Origin: Taudactylus pleione
Lineage: Eukaryota > Chordata > Amphibia > Anura > Myobatrachidae
Reading direction: 5' to 3'
Length of the DNA: 64,000 bases
NCBI GenBank assembly: GCA_031769625.1
Contig: JAUIMM010000885.1
Span: 2,933,001 to 2,997,000, forward strand
Shown here: one piece after another, positions 42,697 to 55,152 of the stretch
Numbering within the stretch: position 1 is the first letter of the stretch
Layout of the letters: each line of letters opens with the position of its first letter
Made by a program: the position numbers and the translations under genes
Notes under the pieces: model-generated
What the model saw: the letters and a program-made list of their open reading frames with translations, nothing else
Told to the model about the DNA's origin: nothing
The model's database searches: none

Positions 42697-44773
42697 GGCG
42701 GGTGTGAACTCCACACAAAGTAATTATTAAAAAAGCATATTCCCATATTAATAAGATGTTGTACACAATGTTGTTATTACAATTTCTGCTGCTTTCTGGT
42801 GAACAATATAAGAAAGTATACAAAAAGTGTTTGTAACCTACTTGTGAGCTGGAGAAGTCAGTCGGCATCTCCTGTGCCATTTCATTATGCCTGGACGATC
42901 CCATCTCCTCCCTTCCCTAGTCCCCATAATAGAGCCAGATCGTCTCTACAAAACTATTAACCTTCAGGTGTGTAGAGTAGATGATGAAAATAAAGCCAAA
43001 ACAATTAATAACATGATCTTAATTCAAGGTATGAACTTAAACAAAAAGAAACCAGTCTACATCCTTTTAATAATGCAGATTAATGAATACATAGATAATA
43101 ATAACATTACATTTTGATATAAAACTTACATGGATTATCTTCATTGCCCCAACAGTGCCACATTAATAACAGGGTAGTCGCTCAGGGACCCCCATACACA
43201 TGGGTGCCCCCACACTGAGCTACATCACCAGGGTGGGGTCACTGTGGCATATGTGAACTGGGGGCTGTACAGTGTATTTAACATATTTGTGGTGCTGAGA
43301 GTAATAACTTTGTAATAACATCGCTAGCATATCATATTGACAATTTTATTGGAAGAGCTAATTGCCCTGAAGCCACCACAAACCTTAATTCGGCTCTGTG
43401 ACCCAATATAGTAAATAGAGTGCCCCCCACCCACAATATCCCCTTCATCAAAAGTTAGGGTATAGGTATCAACTTACCTCAATGGACATCACAATTCAAA
43501 CAGTCCTTTTTAGTAGAGTTTAATTATGTTGTAGAAAGGCTGTAATGAAAATAAGACTCAGAGGAGGAAGAGTGTAATGCACCATCACAAAATTTTGGTA
43601 AGGGTCGGCAATGCTGATTTTCCCATTGTCACCCCCAGCTTCGCATTGAAAGCTGCAGAGCATGAGGGCGCTACCGAACACGCACCCAACTCACAGAAGA
43701 GACCTTCTACTCTGCTATATCTTTGTAACACAGTAAGGCCTCTGGCAAGGTGCTGGTACAGTGGGTGTGTGGCAGAAGTCTTAGACCTGGAGAGAGATCT
43801 GGGCTACAGAGGGTCTGCAGCCATGTACCCATGACAGTTCCACCACTTGTAAAACTGCAGTGTGAGTTGCAATAACATAATGCCTTCAGGTAATGAGAGA
43901 TCTCAAAAGAGACCCTTGAATTGCTACACGTAAGGGGAAGCTGTTGACGTTACAGGCAGTTGTTGAAATGCTCTCTATCCCCTTAAATCAACTTTGTAAC
44001 CGAAAGTTCCTTCTTTTAAATCACTGTCAATTCAAGTGTCAGCAAATGTACCCAGACATTGCTCTCCTGCATGCTGTGCTTTAGACCTAGAGTTATGCAG
44101 AGATTCAGATGTTGATATTTTTGCAGTTGTCATATGAATGTACTCTGTCTCTTGATGTTATCTGAGATGAGGAAAGGTACGCTTGTCTGACAATATGCAG
44201 AGCACACAAGGACAATCTGTTAATGGGCTGCTAAATAATTTATCTCCATGACAGTGAGAAGTAAATCTTTTCAATGCTTTCCTAAATTACAGGATCGCCT
44301 TGTGGATTGAAAGCAGGGCTGTTAGACATGTTTTTCTGCATATGTTCCTCGTTCGGATAACTCGAGACAGATGCTGTTAATTTAGAAAATGGATGAAAGT
44401 TGCATTAAAAAAAGTAAAAAAAAAAAAAAAGAAACTAATTTTAAACTGAAGCTTCTGACGAGTCACTTGAGTTTCACTAATGATACTGCGGCCATCGGAG
44501 TTGGTAGCAAAGTTTATACGGGAATTATTTTTGTATCACAGTGTAATAAATGTGATTGCTTGAAACAAGCAAATCCATATTCTTTCTGAAAAAAAAAAGT
44601 CTTGACCAATTACCTCTTGCAGGTGACATGTGAGGTGCAGGGCTCATAGTTTTATTGAAAAAACTATATTTAGTCCATGTGTTGTCTCCAGGTCATCAGG
44701 TCGGTATTGATGGAGATTAGACTATAGAAATTACATTTTCTCTGTGTCTGTTGACTGATCTGTGTGTTTTTAC
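42697..44773. other. No gene seen
   Basis: About 2 kb of AT-rich sequence with short frames only and an A-run at 44406-44429. No repeat family recognised. Confidence 0.4.
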
Positions 44774-45135
44774 TAGAAAGGTGCGCAGACCCCTGTGTTT
44801 TGGTTTTGGTTCTAAATCATCGTCGTGTTTTGGTTTTGGCAAAATGTTTTGGTTCAGTTTTGGTTTTGGATTTCTTTAAATATTGATCAAAACAGCTAAA
44901 ATCATGTCACTTGGACCTGTTCTTGTTACTATAGTATTATTAACATTAATAACATTAATATTCAGTATTTTACAGTAGATATGTGACTGTCGGGTCTCCA
45001 GAAATCTGAATTCACCCGAATTTCCTGAATCCGGATAAAATCGAAGTCGCGGTCCTAATCTCCTGTGGAGATTCTGAAAAATCAGAGCCATGGTTCAGAT
45101 CTTCCAGCGGTTCAGAATTCGGATTTTAAGATGTG
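44774..45135. repeat. GTGTTTTGGTTTTGG family, probably two merged fragments
   Basis: TAGAAAGGTGCGCAGACCCC, then repeated GTGTTTTGGTTTTGG, then AGATATGTGACTGTCGGGTC and TTCAGAATTCGGATTTT. Confidence 0.5.
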
Positions 45136-45262
45136 AAGAGGGGTCACGATGACGCGATTATGTGGTGACGGCCCTGGTCCCGCCTCCAATACGTAGTCAT
45201 TGCCAGGCCACACACCCTGCTGTCTTGGAAGGAGGGAGCTGAATGTCGGCAAGTATATACTG
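45136..45262. repeat. Right fragment of the CTTGCCTACCCTCCCG family
   Basis: GGGTCACGATGACGCGATTA and GAATGTCGGCAAGTATA match 41925-42355. Confidence 0.5.
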
Positions 45263-45303
45263 TAGTTCTTGATTAATTTAGAAAGTTACCTATAGGGTTA
45301 CCT

Positions 45304-45498
45304 CAGTGGTTCTCAAACTTGGTCCTCAGGACCCCACATTTTCCAGGTCACCCAGCAGGTGCACAGGTGTTATCATTACTCACTGACACATTTTAAAAGA
45401 TCCACAGATGGAGCTAATTATTTCACTTGTGATTCTGTGAGGAGACCTGGAAAACATGCTCTGTTTGGGGTCCTGAGGACCGTGTTTGAGAACCTGTG
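45304..45498. mobile_element. hAT MITE with CAGTGGTTCTCAAAC ends
   Basis: Left CAGTGGTTCTCAAACTTGGT and right CCGTGTTTGAGAACC pair, as do TCCTCAGGACCCC and GGGGTCCTGAGGA. The ends are of the Charlie type common in vertebrates. No clear duplication. Confidence 0.75.
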
Positions 45499-45688
45499 AT
45501 ATAGCTTAATAAACTGCCATCCTGTCTGCCACTGCAGTTCCACTCTATTTCATAGATGTGCTATATTCTTTTAAAATTGCCGTGCATTTGCACCATTTGC
45601 TGTGTTGCGTAGTTCAGCCAGCCAGCTCGCCGCAGCCTTTGGCCTGTATTGGTGAAAACAATACTGTGAGCGGTAAGGTGGCCAAAAC

Positions 45689-46205
45689 TAGAGATGTGCG
45701 TGGACCTCCCTGTTTTCGTTTTGGTTTTGAATCTAGATCCATCCTGGTTTTTTGGCTTTGCAAAACCACCCTCAAGTGTTTTGATTTTGGTTTTAGATTC
45801 AGATAAAAACCGATAAAACCTGCTGAAATGTCTGGATCCAAAACCCAAGCTTGATTTTTAAATCCGGCAACAGAGTCGGTTCGAACCGGGTCACAAAAGT
45901 GAATCCGAACCATGACCCACTTCTACACGGAGAACCTAAATTCAGGTTTGTTCATATTTCAGAAATCCGGACCCGCACATCTCTAGGTAAAACTGACTGG
46001 AAATGACTGGAGATGAATGTTATTAAGGTTACTACTGTAGGAACAACAACAAAAAAACCAAATTATGTGATTTTACCTTTTTTTTCATTTTTGAAAGAAT
46101 TCCAGATCTAAAACCAAAACCAAAAACACTTGAGGGCGGTTTTGCCAAAACCAAAGAATGATGATGATTTTAAACCAAAACATGAGTCTCTGCGCACATC
46201 TCTAG
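45689..46205. mobile_element. TAGAGATGTGCG hAT-like element(s)
   Basis: 45689-45985 runs from TAGAGATGTGCGTGG to CCCGCACATCTCTA with flanks GCCAAAAC and GGTAAAAC (6 of 8). A second right-end copy continues to CGCACATCTCTA at 46204. Confidence 0.6.
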
Positions 46206-46936
46206 TACGAATAGGGGAGGGCACAGCACAAGTAATGTACAGTATAACTCTGCATAGGGGTGGCATTTTTTTCTTGGCATTTTTTTGGTAGCTGTGACAG
46301 TTTTAAGTCAGCAGTATAAAAAATTCTTAAACCAGATGTCACTCCAAGTTTTCATAGAGATTTGCAGCGCCTGTTTTTCTAAGAACTTTTCCCTGACTTT
46401 TAAACATGCTCGAAGTTGTCATTGTGCCCATTCTTTGAGTGACTGGCACCTTTAGCTGGGCTGCAGGGCTCCCTTTGCCCCTTGGCAGTATATCACTGTA
46501 CGACATCCTGACAGATTTTAGTTGTAAATGTAGTGTCCAAATAGATGTAACATAGTGATATATCACCGCAGTTTGGCAGGAGATTGCCAGATAAAGTTTA
46601 TGGGTACAGTAATCACATCTCACTGCACATTCCAGCAGGTACTAGATATTAACTTAACGTGGTACCTGGGAACTTTTCACTGACACTCGGAATGTTCTAT
46701 GAGGGCAAATTACAGTCTGTCCCTTTGCTCAGCTTTCAACGTTTGCTTAATAGATTCCATTATAGATTTTTTGTAAAATATTGTGTATATTCAGTATATT
46801 AAAGATCCGCTACTATGAACATTTTTTAAAGTTTTGTTTTCTGCTTTCAAATACGATGGCTGCTATAAATGTTGCACTAAATACAATTTCAAATCAATGT
46901 TTTTCTCTGCATTTTGCCTTGCACAGGTGTCACTTA
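46206..46936. other. No feature seen
   Basis: Plain sequence. A minus frame at 46339-46623 has no motif. Confidence 0.45.
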
Positions 46937-47135
46937 GGGATCTATTTACTAAGCAGTGATAGGAGACAGAGTGAAAAGTGATAAGAAAGTGATAAGGTGC
47001 CAGACAAGCAGCTCCCAACTGTCATTTTTCAAACACAGCCTGTGAGATGACAGTTGGGAGCTGATTAGCTGGCACCTTATCACTTTCTTATCACTTTTCA
47101 CTCTGTCTCCTAACACTGCTTAGTAAATAGATCCC
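46937..47135. mobile_element. Near-perfect palindromic MITE, CTATTTACTAAGCAGTGATA
   Basis: Arms of about 95 bp from GGGATCTATTTACTAAGCAG and its complement, with AGCTCCCAACTGTC/GACAGTTGGGAGCT inside. Sister of 53829-55149. Confidence 0.88.
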
Positions 47136-47397
47136 TGTGTTACCAGCGGGACCGTGTCAGAACTCTGCAAAGCTCTTTTGATTACACAAAATGTTACTGT
47201 ACCTTAGAACAACTCGTCTGTTTTTTAAATGTTTAACAAAATTGCATAGATTGTGGATTGTGCTAACTGACCAAGAAACTAACAAGAATTCTTGTGTAGC
47301 TCATAAAAAGGCTGATCTGAGTCGGTCGCACTGTGCCAGGGGAATCGGTTGCATACGAAGACACTGAACTGCTCATATCAGAGGCCATACTCAGACA

Positions 47398-47577
47398 TTG
47401 GGGTAAGTTTACCAAGATGGGGGTTCTATTAAGAAGTGATGTTGCCCATAGCAACCAATCCGATTCCAGGTATTATCTTCTAGAAGATGCTAGATAAATG
47501 AGAAGTGGAACCTGATTGGTTGCTATGGGCAACATCACTTCTTAAATAGAACTCCCATATTAGTAAATTTACCACCA
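47398..47577. mobile_element. Palindromic MITE, GTTGCCCATAGCAACCAATC family
   Basis: AAGAAGTGATGTTGCCCATA and TATGGGCAACATCACTTCTT pair perfectly. The outer ends are GGTAAGTTTACCAAGAT and TTAGTAAATTTACC. Confidence 0.85.
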
Positions 47578-47689
47578 TAGGGTTGGTGCAAGACTCCTAT
47601 ACATACATAGTTCTAGAAAACTGCAATTATGTATCTGTTGAAATTATATACTGTCTGTAGTAGTCTTCATTTATGTATTCGGTTGTCAA

Positions 47690-47745
47690 TTTTGTTGAAC
47701 AGTGCTACAGCGCCTTATAAATAATTATAATACTAATAATACAGT
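47690..47745 (+). repeat. Possible LINE 3' tail
   Basis: AGTGCTACAGCGCCTTATAA followed by ATAATTATAATAC resembles the GCGCTATATAAATAA tails of L2-like LINEs. No coding sequence upstream. Confidence 0.35.
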
Positions 47746-48202
47746 AGAGAATTGGTCTTATGTCTGTCTTGGTACAGAAGTTATACAGCCCAGTCATTTC
47801 CCTGCTTGGGGCTGAAACATTGCATGGCATTTGTTCAAGCTCATGTTATGCCAGTGTTGTACCATGCTGGTCCAGTGAACCCGAACATACACTATACGTA
47901 CTGTATACATATGCCCTACCTATACCTGAATGCTCTTATAATAACATCTCAGCTTGACAGTAACTGTCTCTGTCAGTCGTACTGTTCCTTACTATAACTA
48001 ACATAACAGTCTTATTCCTATTTCTCATTTCTTTGACAAACTAAACGGCTTTGAAAATCGTCTTAGAAATGACAAGCTAAGCGTTGTGTGATCTGCCAGG
48101 ATCTGTGGAAGGAAGTGGGATGAACTGAATTTGGAGCGAAAAGAAAAAACCTCAGTGGGAAAATCACTGTCGTTACCAGCTCTGTGAGTTTTTATGCTAC
48201 AT
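47746..48202. other. No feature seen
   Basis: Plain sequence. Confidence 0.45.
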
Positions 48203-48625
48203 AAACCATACTTGCCTACTTGTGATAAAAACATTTCAGGGAGACGGTGAAAGCACCACCTACTGTATGAGCGCGGCGGTGAAGTGGGCGTGTACTGCTA
48301 CATCTGAGGGGCGTGACTTAAAACTGATTTACATCCAAATGTATACAAGCCCCAAAGCAGTCAGTAAGATCTACTTGTTGATGAAAACACACTGATACTT
48401 TTCAGAAAATACATGTAGCAATAGGGATCATTGTGCCTTATAACCAATGCAGGGAAATGATACTAATGATCCCATTTGAATGTATATAACTCTGTTTTTT
48501 ATATATATAACAGCTTCATAATAGGGGTAAGGTGCAATCAGGGAGATTGTTAGACTCTGCAGGGGGTCAGGGAGATCGTTCCTATTTCAGGGAGCCTACC
48601 TGACAATCAGGGAGAGTTGGCAAGC
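48203..48625. repeat. CTTGCCTACT family element
   Basis: From CATACTTGCCTACTTGTGAT to GGGAGAGTTGGCAAGCTC, containing GCGGCGGTGAAGTGGGCGTG. Confidence 0.45.
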
Positions 48626-48648
48626 TCAGCTAAGGACTGTCACCTAGT

Positions 48649-49031
48649 CAGGGGCATTTTAAGACAGGGGGGGCCCATGTGCATTCCCCTTTCGGGGCCC
48701 CCTCCTTTCTCCCCAGCGGCTGGCAGCTGGCTGGTACGACTGGCCGGTCACCACAGCATCAGTAGACTCTGGGCGCTAGAGTGTGTCCATCAGCGCATGT
48801 GCAGATCACTGGGGAAATGGAGCGGCTGCCATTTTCCAGGTGATTCCCCCACTGCGTATGCACAAAACGCTGGAAAAATGGCTGCGGCGGCCATTTTCCG
48901 GCGTTTTGAGCAGTTCTGAGACATCCGACGCAGGACCTCTGAGAGGTAAGTTTTAGATAATATGGCTGCAGGGTGTGTGGTGCACATGGACCCCCGGGTC
49001 CTAGGAGGCACCCATTATAGATACGCCCCTG
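48649..49031 (-). mobile_element. hAT MITE with perfect 8-bp duplication
   Basis: Ends CAGGGGCATTTTAAGAC and ATAGATACGCCCCTG, flanked by CACCTAGT at 48641-48648 and 49032-49039. It is inverted relative to its sisters at 25491-25799 and 29651-30043. Confidence 0.9.
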
Positions 49032-49144
49032 CACCTAGTGTAAAACTGTCCTCAACCCCTCACAAAGGCTAACACTACCCCACCCAACACACCACCCGAT
49101 AGCACCACTGCACCAAATGTAGCCAACACAAACACCTTTTACCT

Positions 49145-50775
49145 GCATGCAGCATCATTCATCAAACATGGACAATAACCTTATATCCGAATGCAGCATC
49201 ATTTATCAACCATGGACAATAACCTTATATCCGAATGCAGCATCATTTATCAACCATGGACGATAACCTTATATCCGAATGCAGCATCATTTATCAAACA
49301 TTGACAATAACCTTAGATCCGGATGTAGCATCATTCATCAAACATGTACAATAACCTTATATCCGAATGCAGCATCATTCATCAACCATGGACAATAACC
49401 TTATATCCGAATGCAGCATCATTTATCAACCATGGGCAATAACCTTATATCCGAATGCAGCATCATTTATCAAACATGGATGATAACCTTATATCCGAAA
49501 GCAGCATCATTTATCAACCATGGACAATAACCTTATATCCGAATGCAGCATCATTTATCAACCATGGACAATAACCTTATATCCGAATGCAGCATCATTC
49601 ATCAACCATGGACAATAACCTTATATCCGAATGCAGCATCATTCATCAACCATGGACAATAACCTTATATCCGAATGCAGCATCATTCATCAAACATGGA
49701 CAATAACCTTAGATCCGAATGCAGCATCATTTATCAACCATGGACAATAACTTTATATCCGAACGCAGCATCATTTATCAACCATGGACAATAACCTTAT
49801 ATTCGAATGCAGCATCATTTATCAACCATGGACAATAACCTTATATCCGAATGCAGCATAATTTATCAACCATGGACAATAACCTTATATTCGAATGCAG
49901 CATCATTTATCAACCATGGACAATAACCTTATATCCAAATGCAGCATCATTCATCAACCATGGACAATAACCTTATATCCGAATGTAGCATCATTTATCA
50001 AACATGGACAATAACCTTATATCCGAATGCCGCATCATTCATCAAACATGAACAATAACCTTATATCCGAATGCAGCATCATTTATCAAACATGTACAAT
50101 AACCTTATATCCGAATGCAGCATCATTCATCAACCATGGACAATAACCTTAGATCAGAATGCAGCATCATTTATCAACCATGGGCAATAACCTTAGATCC
50201 GAATGCAGCATCATTTATCAACCATGGGCAATAACCTTATATCCGAATGCAGCATCATTTATCAACCATGGACAATAACCTTATATCCGAATGCAGCATC
50301 ATTCATCAAACATGTACAATAACCTTATATCTGAATGCAGCATCATTCATCAACCATGGACAATAACCTTAGATCCGAATGCAGCATCATTTATCAACCA
50401 TGGACAATAACTTTATATCCGAATGCAGCATCATTTATCAACCATGGACAATAACCTTATATTCGAATGCAGCATCATTTATCAACCATGGACAATAACC
50501 TTATATCCAAATGCAGCATCATTTATCAAACATGGACAATAACCTTATATCCGAATGCCGCATCATTCATCAAACATGAACAATAACCTTATATCCGAAT
50601 GCAGCATCATTTATCAAACATGTACAATAACCTTATATCCGAATGCAGCATCATTGATCAACCATGGGCAATAACCTTATATCCGAATGCAGCATCATTT
50701 ATCAAACATGGACAATAACCTTATATCCGAATGCAGTATCGTTTATCAACCACGGACGATAACCTGATATCTGAG
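49145..50775 (+). repeat. 44-bp satellite, about 37 units, with higher-order duplication
   Basis: Units: AATGCAGCATCATTTATCAA, CCATGGACAATAACCTTATA, TCCG. Variant marks (CCGCATC, ATGTACA, CTTTATATCC, ATTCGAATG) recur at 660 bp (15 units) early and 528 bp (12 units) later, so a block was duplicated and then lost three units. No unique spacers, so not a CRISPR array. Confidence 0.95.
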
Positions 50776-51106
50776 ACTGAAATAATCCCCTACAGATGAC
50801 TGGAGCTGCACCTAATGTAGCACCGCAATGCATGAACACATGGTTGAACTCTGTCGCATCTCACTGTATAGATTCTACCTATTGTGTACAATACACAGTA
50901 ACATACTGCACATGTACATGAAAGCTGGTTAAGTCCCTACATAGACTCAGACACATACTCCCCTTACTATTCTTACTATTCTGTATGCAAACAGAGTTTC
51001 AACAGGGAAGGGAAGGACATTCATTGTAGGACTAGTACAGTAAAGAAGTGTGCACATACTATACAGGTATGTAGAGATCTAGACAACAACAGATGAACGA
51101 CTGTCA
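50776..51106. other. No feature seen
   Basis: Plain sequence after the satellite. Confidence 0.5.
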
Positions 51107-51190
51107 GGGGCGTAACTAATGCAGGAGACTAAAAAATCTTCCGCTACCAGCACCTTTCTAGGGGTGGCTAAAGCACATATATTATTCTTA
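51107..51190. repeat. Left end of a hAT element
   Basis: CAGGGGCGTAACTAATGC at about 51107 has a hAT-like end. No right end found. Confidence 0.4.
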
Positions 51191-51539
51191 TTACTGTATC
51201 ATTTATAAACTACAGTGCCACAAAGCTGCAAGTGCATACCTAAGAACAAAACAAGCATTACAGGACATAAAGGAATTCTAAGGTACCAAAGGATGGTATA
51301 CAGGTGCTAGAATGGTCTGTTTTTCCCAGCAGCAACTAAAATATAGGGTTAGTCAGACCCCTAACATGTATTTGTGTACAGGACATAAAGGCCCTGAACC
51401 AGAGGTGCATACTAATTGCACACACTGGCTAAATCAGTACACCAGTTGATGGGTGCAGGAGAAAAGTTCAGAGCCACTGATAGCAAAAAAGAAAACCATG
51501 GGGAGTAGATTACAGTATGTCATATGTAAAGAAAATAAG

Positions 51540-51810
51540 AGTACACGAGGGAACAGGGCCCTGCTCGTGAGAACTTACAATCTCTAGAAGAAGAGTAGTC
51601 AAACATGGGTGACATGAAGGGGTGAGCCAGTGTGCGGGGACAAGAGAGTGTGCTAGGAGGAGAGCTGGAATACTTTAATAAAGAGATGAGTTTTCAGAGG
51701 CCATTTGAAGCTTTAGATAGAGGTGCTGCGTCCCATCGGGAGGGAGAGTGAGTTCCAGTGGTGAGGAGCAGCACGGGAGAAGTCCTGGAAGGTTTCAGTA
51801 ATCCAGTAGA
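51540..51810 (-). pseudogene. LINE reverse-transcriptase C-terminal remnant and 3' region
   Basis: On the minus strand, about 51800-51666 reads FSRAAPHHWNSLSLPM...STSI, a TAA, then SFKWPLKTHLFIKVFQ in the same frame. The order F-S-x-A-A/G-P-x-x-W-N-S-L-P followed by SFK-x-x-LKTHLF is the hallmark C-terminus of L2/Rex/CR1-type LINE polymerases. In the full element the enzyme would prime reverse transcription on nicked target DNA. Downstream GTGAGAACTTACAATCTC is a phrase I associate with amphibian LINE tails. An in-frame stop and the missing core make it dead. Confidence 0.6.
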
Positions 51811-52097
51811 GGGATGACAGTGACTGGATGAGAAATGGTCTAATCCTATCCTTCTTCTCCATGTGAGGTTTCTGTCTACCCTGAGATCAACTTAGTTTAT
51901 GCAGAAGAGAGGGTCATGAATGGGAGGCAGCATGAATTTGGGGTTTAAAAGTGAGGTTTTGACAAAAGGAGGAACAATATACTTTGTTCATTTATAGTAT
52001 GAGTGAAATACCATGCATCATTATACAGAACTTCATTGTGGCTAAAACCTAAACAGACACAGTTTAAGGAATACAAACAGAAGTTGATTCTTCACTA
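51811..52097. other. No feature seen
   Basis: May belong to the LINE remnant, but no motif supports it. Confidence 0.4.
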
Positions 52098-53333
52098 AGG
52101 GCTCTATTTACTACAATCCGCATACTGAATGCAGATTGTAGTGTGATATTATTGACTGAATTCGTTTTGCGAATTCAGGCAATATCACAGGGATTTACTA
52201 CAAATCCCTTGCAGGGACAGAGCTTGCGATAAAGCTCTGTCCCTGCGAATCCCATCCGCACACTAGTCACGGTATTTTTGCAAAAAATACAGTGACAAAG
52301 TGCCCGCGCATGCGCCGACCGCCCGCCGCTGCTACCCCCCGGTGCTAAGCCCCGCCCCTGGCACTAAGCCCCGTCCTGTGATCACGGACCACCGCGACCC
52401 CCCTTCCCTTCCCCCTCACTCTCTTAATTGCACTTACCTGCATGATCCGGGCCTCCGGTGATGTCCTCCATGTGTCCGGTCAGGTGATATCCCATACTAC
52501 ACTGGGACCCGATCACCTGATGACCGGGCCGCAGTGCATTATGGGAGACCAGCTGACCGGAGGGGAGACATCATCGGAGGCCCGATCACCGGTCCCTGGA
52601 GTCAGGTAAGTAAAAAAAAAAATTTGACAATTTTTTTTCTTTTTTTTTACAGTAATCAGCTTGCGGTCTGTTTAGACCACACAGCCCTGACTGAATAACA
52701 ATGGCCAAGTCTTAAATTAACTATATCTCTGGCTGGCAACCTCTAATTGACACTTTTGTATCTCTTAAACTATGCAGTGAATGTTTCTAATTCTAAAAGA
52801 CATACATATTTTGAAAACACACAGGGACTCAATTATAACAAATTCATAAATAAAGACAGCGCACAGCATTGGTTTTATTAACTCTTTATTCACTATAAAA
52901 TTTATATTCTTCAACACGCTATATCTCTATGATTTTAAGATTATATTTTGCTTGTTAAACCTTATTTAAGGATATACAATTTGTATAAAAATAAAAAAAT
53001 ATATTTCTTTTCATATAATAATAATAGAGTGGGATTTTGGCACTCTGAATATATTAAGACCACTGGATATTGGTCTTTTTTAAGGTATACCTAATAACAA
53101 TTGTTTTTTATACATATGTTATGAGAGGATGCGAGTGCACCAATGGAAACTGATTATCTTTCTTCTTGAAAAAGTTTTGGTCTATACACTCTAATCAGTA
53201 GGTGGCACCACAAATATATGGAAAATAAATCTCAATTATTACTAGTATGTTATATAGCATCCTCACTTTAATATTATTCTTAATTTAATAATCTTGGTGC
53301 GGGAATATTCCTATATATAATAAATAGAGCCCT
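52098..53333. mobile_element. Probable TIR element, GGGCTCTATTTACTAC end
   Basis: Left GGGCTCTATTTACTACAATC preceded by TAA; right TATAATAAATAGAGCCC followed by TAA. Inside, GGACAGAGCTTGCGATAAAG/CTCTGTCC and TCCGGTCAGGTGAT...CAGCTGACCGGA form hairpins. The right boundary is less certain; the last 600 bp are AT-rich. Confidence 0.45.
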
Positions 53334-53825
53334 AAGTTCTTGAATAATATGTATAATTTATCATGATGTCTACTTTACATAAATTGGAGAATCCATCCAC
53401 ATACAATTACCGCATTGGTACCAACAGTGTAGTATTTTTTTTGTTTAATTGACTACGCAAAGTGAATTAATACAATTACACGTGAATTCCCATTAGAATT
53501 CCGTTGACTCTAGTTGCTGTTATGGTCCCACTACAGACCGCGCTTTCATGGTTAAGAAGTCCATGGTAGAGAGGCATCAACAACAACACCTCCTGTTTTA
53601 AGCAAGCAGGACATTCATTTCCCTTTTTTTGAACTCGTTGAGCACCACCTAAAACCAAAAAGTGAGAGGAGTTATACTTTAATTGGTGGGATGCATCAAT
53701 GCAGATTTTGCAGTCAAACCTCCGAAAATTAAGTTTTCAAAATGTGATGTGTCATGCATCTCGCTCGATGTCACAAGAGGGTCCCAGTTTTCTACACATG
53801 AATTGTTCTCAATCTTTACAGAAAC
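53334..53825. other. No feature seen
   Basis: AT-rich sequence. Confidence 0.45.
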
Positions 53826-53876
53826 TAAGGGCTCTATTTACTAAGCAGTGAAAGGAGACAGAGTGAAAGGTGCCAG

Positions 53877-55010
53877 CAGAGCCGCAACTAGACTTTTTGG
53901 TACCCTGTGCCAGAAAGAGCATTGGCGCCCCCCTCATTTTTGAAAGGGACATAATGCACCCAAAAAAGAGGAATGGCCTCATGGGGAAGGGCCAGGGAAG
54001 AGATAGGAGAGGCCAGGAGATGCTGGGGATAAATAGGGACATAATATAGTGCACCTGAGAGAGGGCCATGGCCTCATGGGGAAGGGCCAGGGAAGAGATA
54101 GGGGAGGCCAGGAGATGCTGGGGATAAATAGGGACATAATATAGTGCACCTGAGAGAGGGCCATGGCCTCATGGGGAAGGGCCAGGGAAGAGATAGGGGA
54201 GGCCAGGAGATGCTGGGGATAAATAGGGACATAATATAGTGCACCTGAGAGAGGGCCATGGCCTCATGGGGAAGGGCCAGGGAAGAGATAGGGGAGGCCA
54301 GGAGATGCTGGGGATAAATAGGGACATAATATAGTGCACTTGAGAGAGGGCCATGGCCTCATGGGGAAGGGCCAGGGAAGAGATAGGGGAGGCCAGTTGA
54401 TGCTGGGGATAAATAGGGACATAATGTAGTGCACCTGAGAGAGGGCCATGGCCTCATGGGGAAGGGCCAGGGAAGAGATAGGAGAGGCCAGGAGATGCTG
54501 GGGAGAAATAGGGACATAATATAGTGCACCTGAGAGAGGACCATGGCCTCATGGGGAAGGGCCAGGGAAGAGATAGGGGAGGCCAGGAGATGCTGGGGAT
54601 AAATAGGGACATAATATAGTGCACCTGAGAGAGGGCCATGGCCTCATGGGGAAGGGACAGGGAAGAGGTAGGGGGAGGCCAGGAGATGCTGGGGAGAAAT
54701 AGGGACATAATATAGTGCACCTGAGAGAGGACCATGGCCTCATGGGGAAGGGCCAGGGAAGAGATAGGGGAGGCCAGGAGATGCTGGGGATAAATAGGGA
54801 CATAATATAGTGCACCTGAGAGAGGGCCATGGCCTCATGGGGAAGGGACAGGGAAGAGATAGGAGAGGCCAGGAGATGTTGGGGATGAAATAAGAGGAAG
54901 CTACAAGTGAGAATGATAATAAACAGACGTCTGAAAGGCCCAAACAGCGCCCCCTACCCTGCGGTGCCCTGTGCCATGGCACCGGCCGCACTACCCTAGC
55001 TACGGCCCTG
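53877..55010 (+). mobile_element. hAT element with a ten-unit 95-bp minisatellite
   Basis: Ends CAGAGCCGCAACTAGAC and CTACCCTAGCTACGGCCCTG, flanked by GGTGCCAG at 53869-53876 and 55011-55018. The outer 100 bp match 28094-28371 in reverse. That sister has a single unit where this one has ten. Confidence 0.9.
53965..54890 (+). repeat. 95-bp minisatellite, ten units
   Basis: GGCCTCATGGGGAAGGG recurs every 95 bases (one unit of 96) from about 53972 to 54829. Units are nearly identical; variants include GGGACAGG and GGGGAGAAATAGG. Minus-strand frames repeating every 95 bases are artefacts. Confidence 0.96.
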
Positions 55011-55152
55011 GGTGCCAGCCAATCAGTCCCAACTGTCATCTCACAGGCTGTGTTTGAAAAATGACAGTTGGGAGCTGATTGGCTGGCACCTTATCACTTT
55101 CTTATCACTTTTCACTCTGTCTCCTAACACTGCTTAGTAAATAGACCCCTAA

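Larger units (their letters stand above)
53829..55149. mobile_element. Palindromic MITE (CTATTTACTAAGCAGTG) containing a hAT
   Basis: Ends GGGCTCTATTTACTAAGCAG and CTGCTTAGTAAATAGACCCC, flanked by TAA at 53826-53828 and 55150-55152. The left arm lacks about 18 bases present in the right arm. The hAT sits at 53877-55010. Confidence 0.85.

Noticed and set aside
49145..50775. CRISPR-like direct-repeat array
   Set aside because: The 44-bp units are contiguous with no unique spacers, and the context is eukaryotic.
53809..55039. Series of 61-99 codon minus frames starting MALSQVHYIMSLF
   Set aside because: Identical frames offset by 95 bases are produced by the minisatellite and broken at each unit by the non-triplet period.
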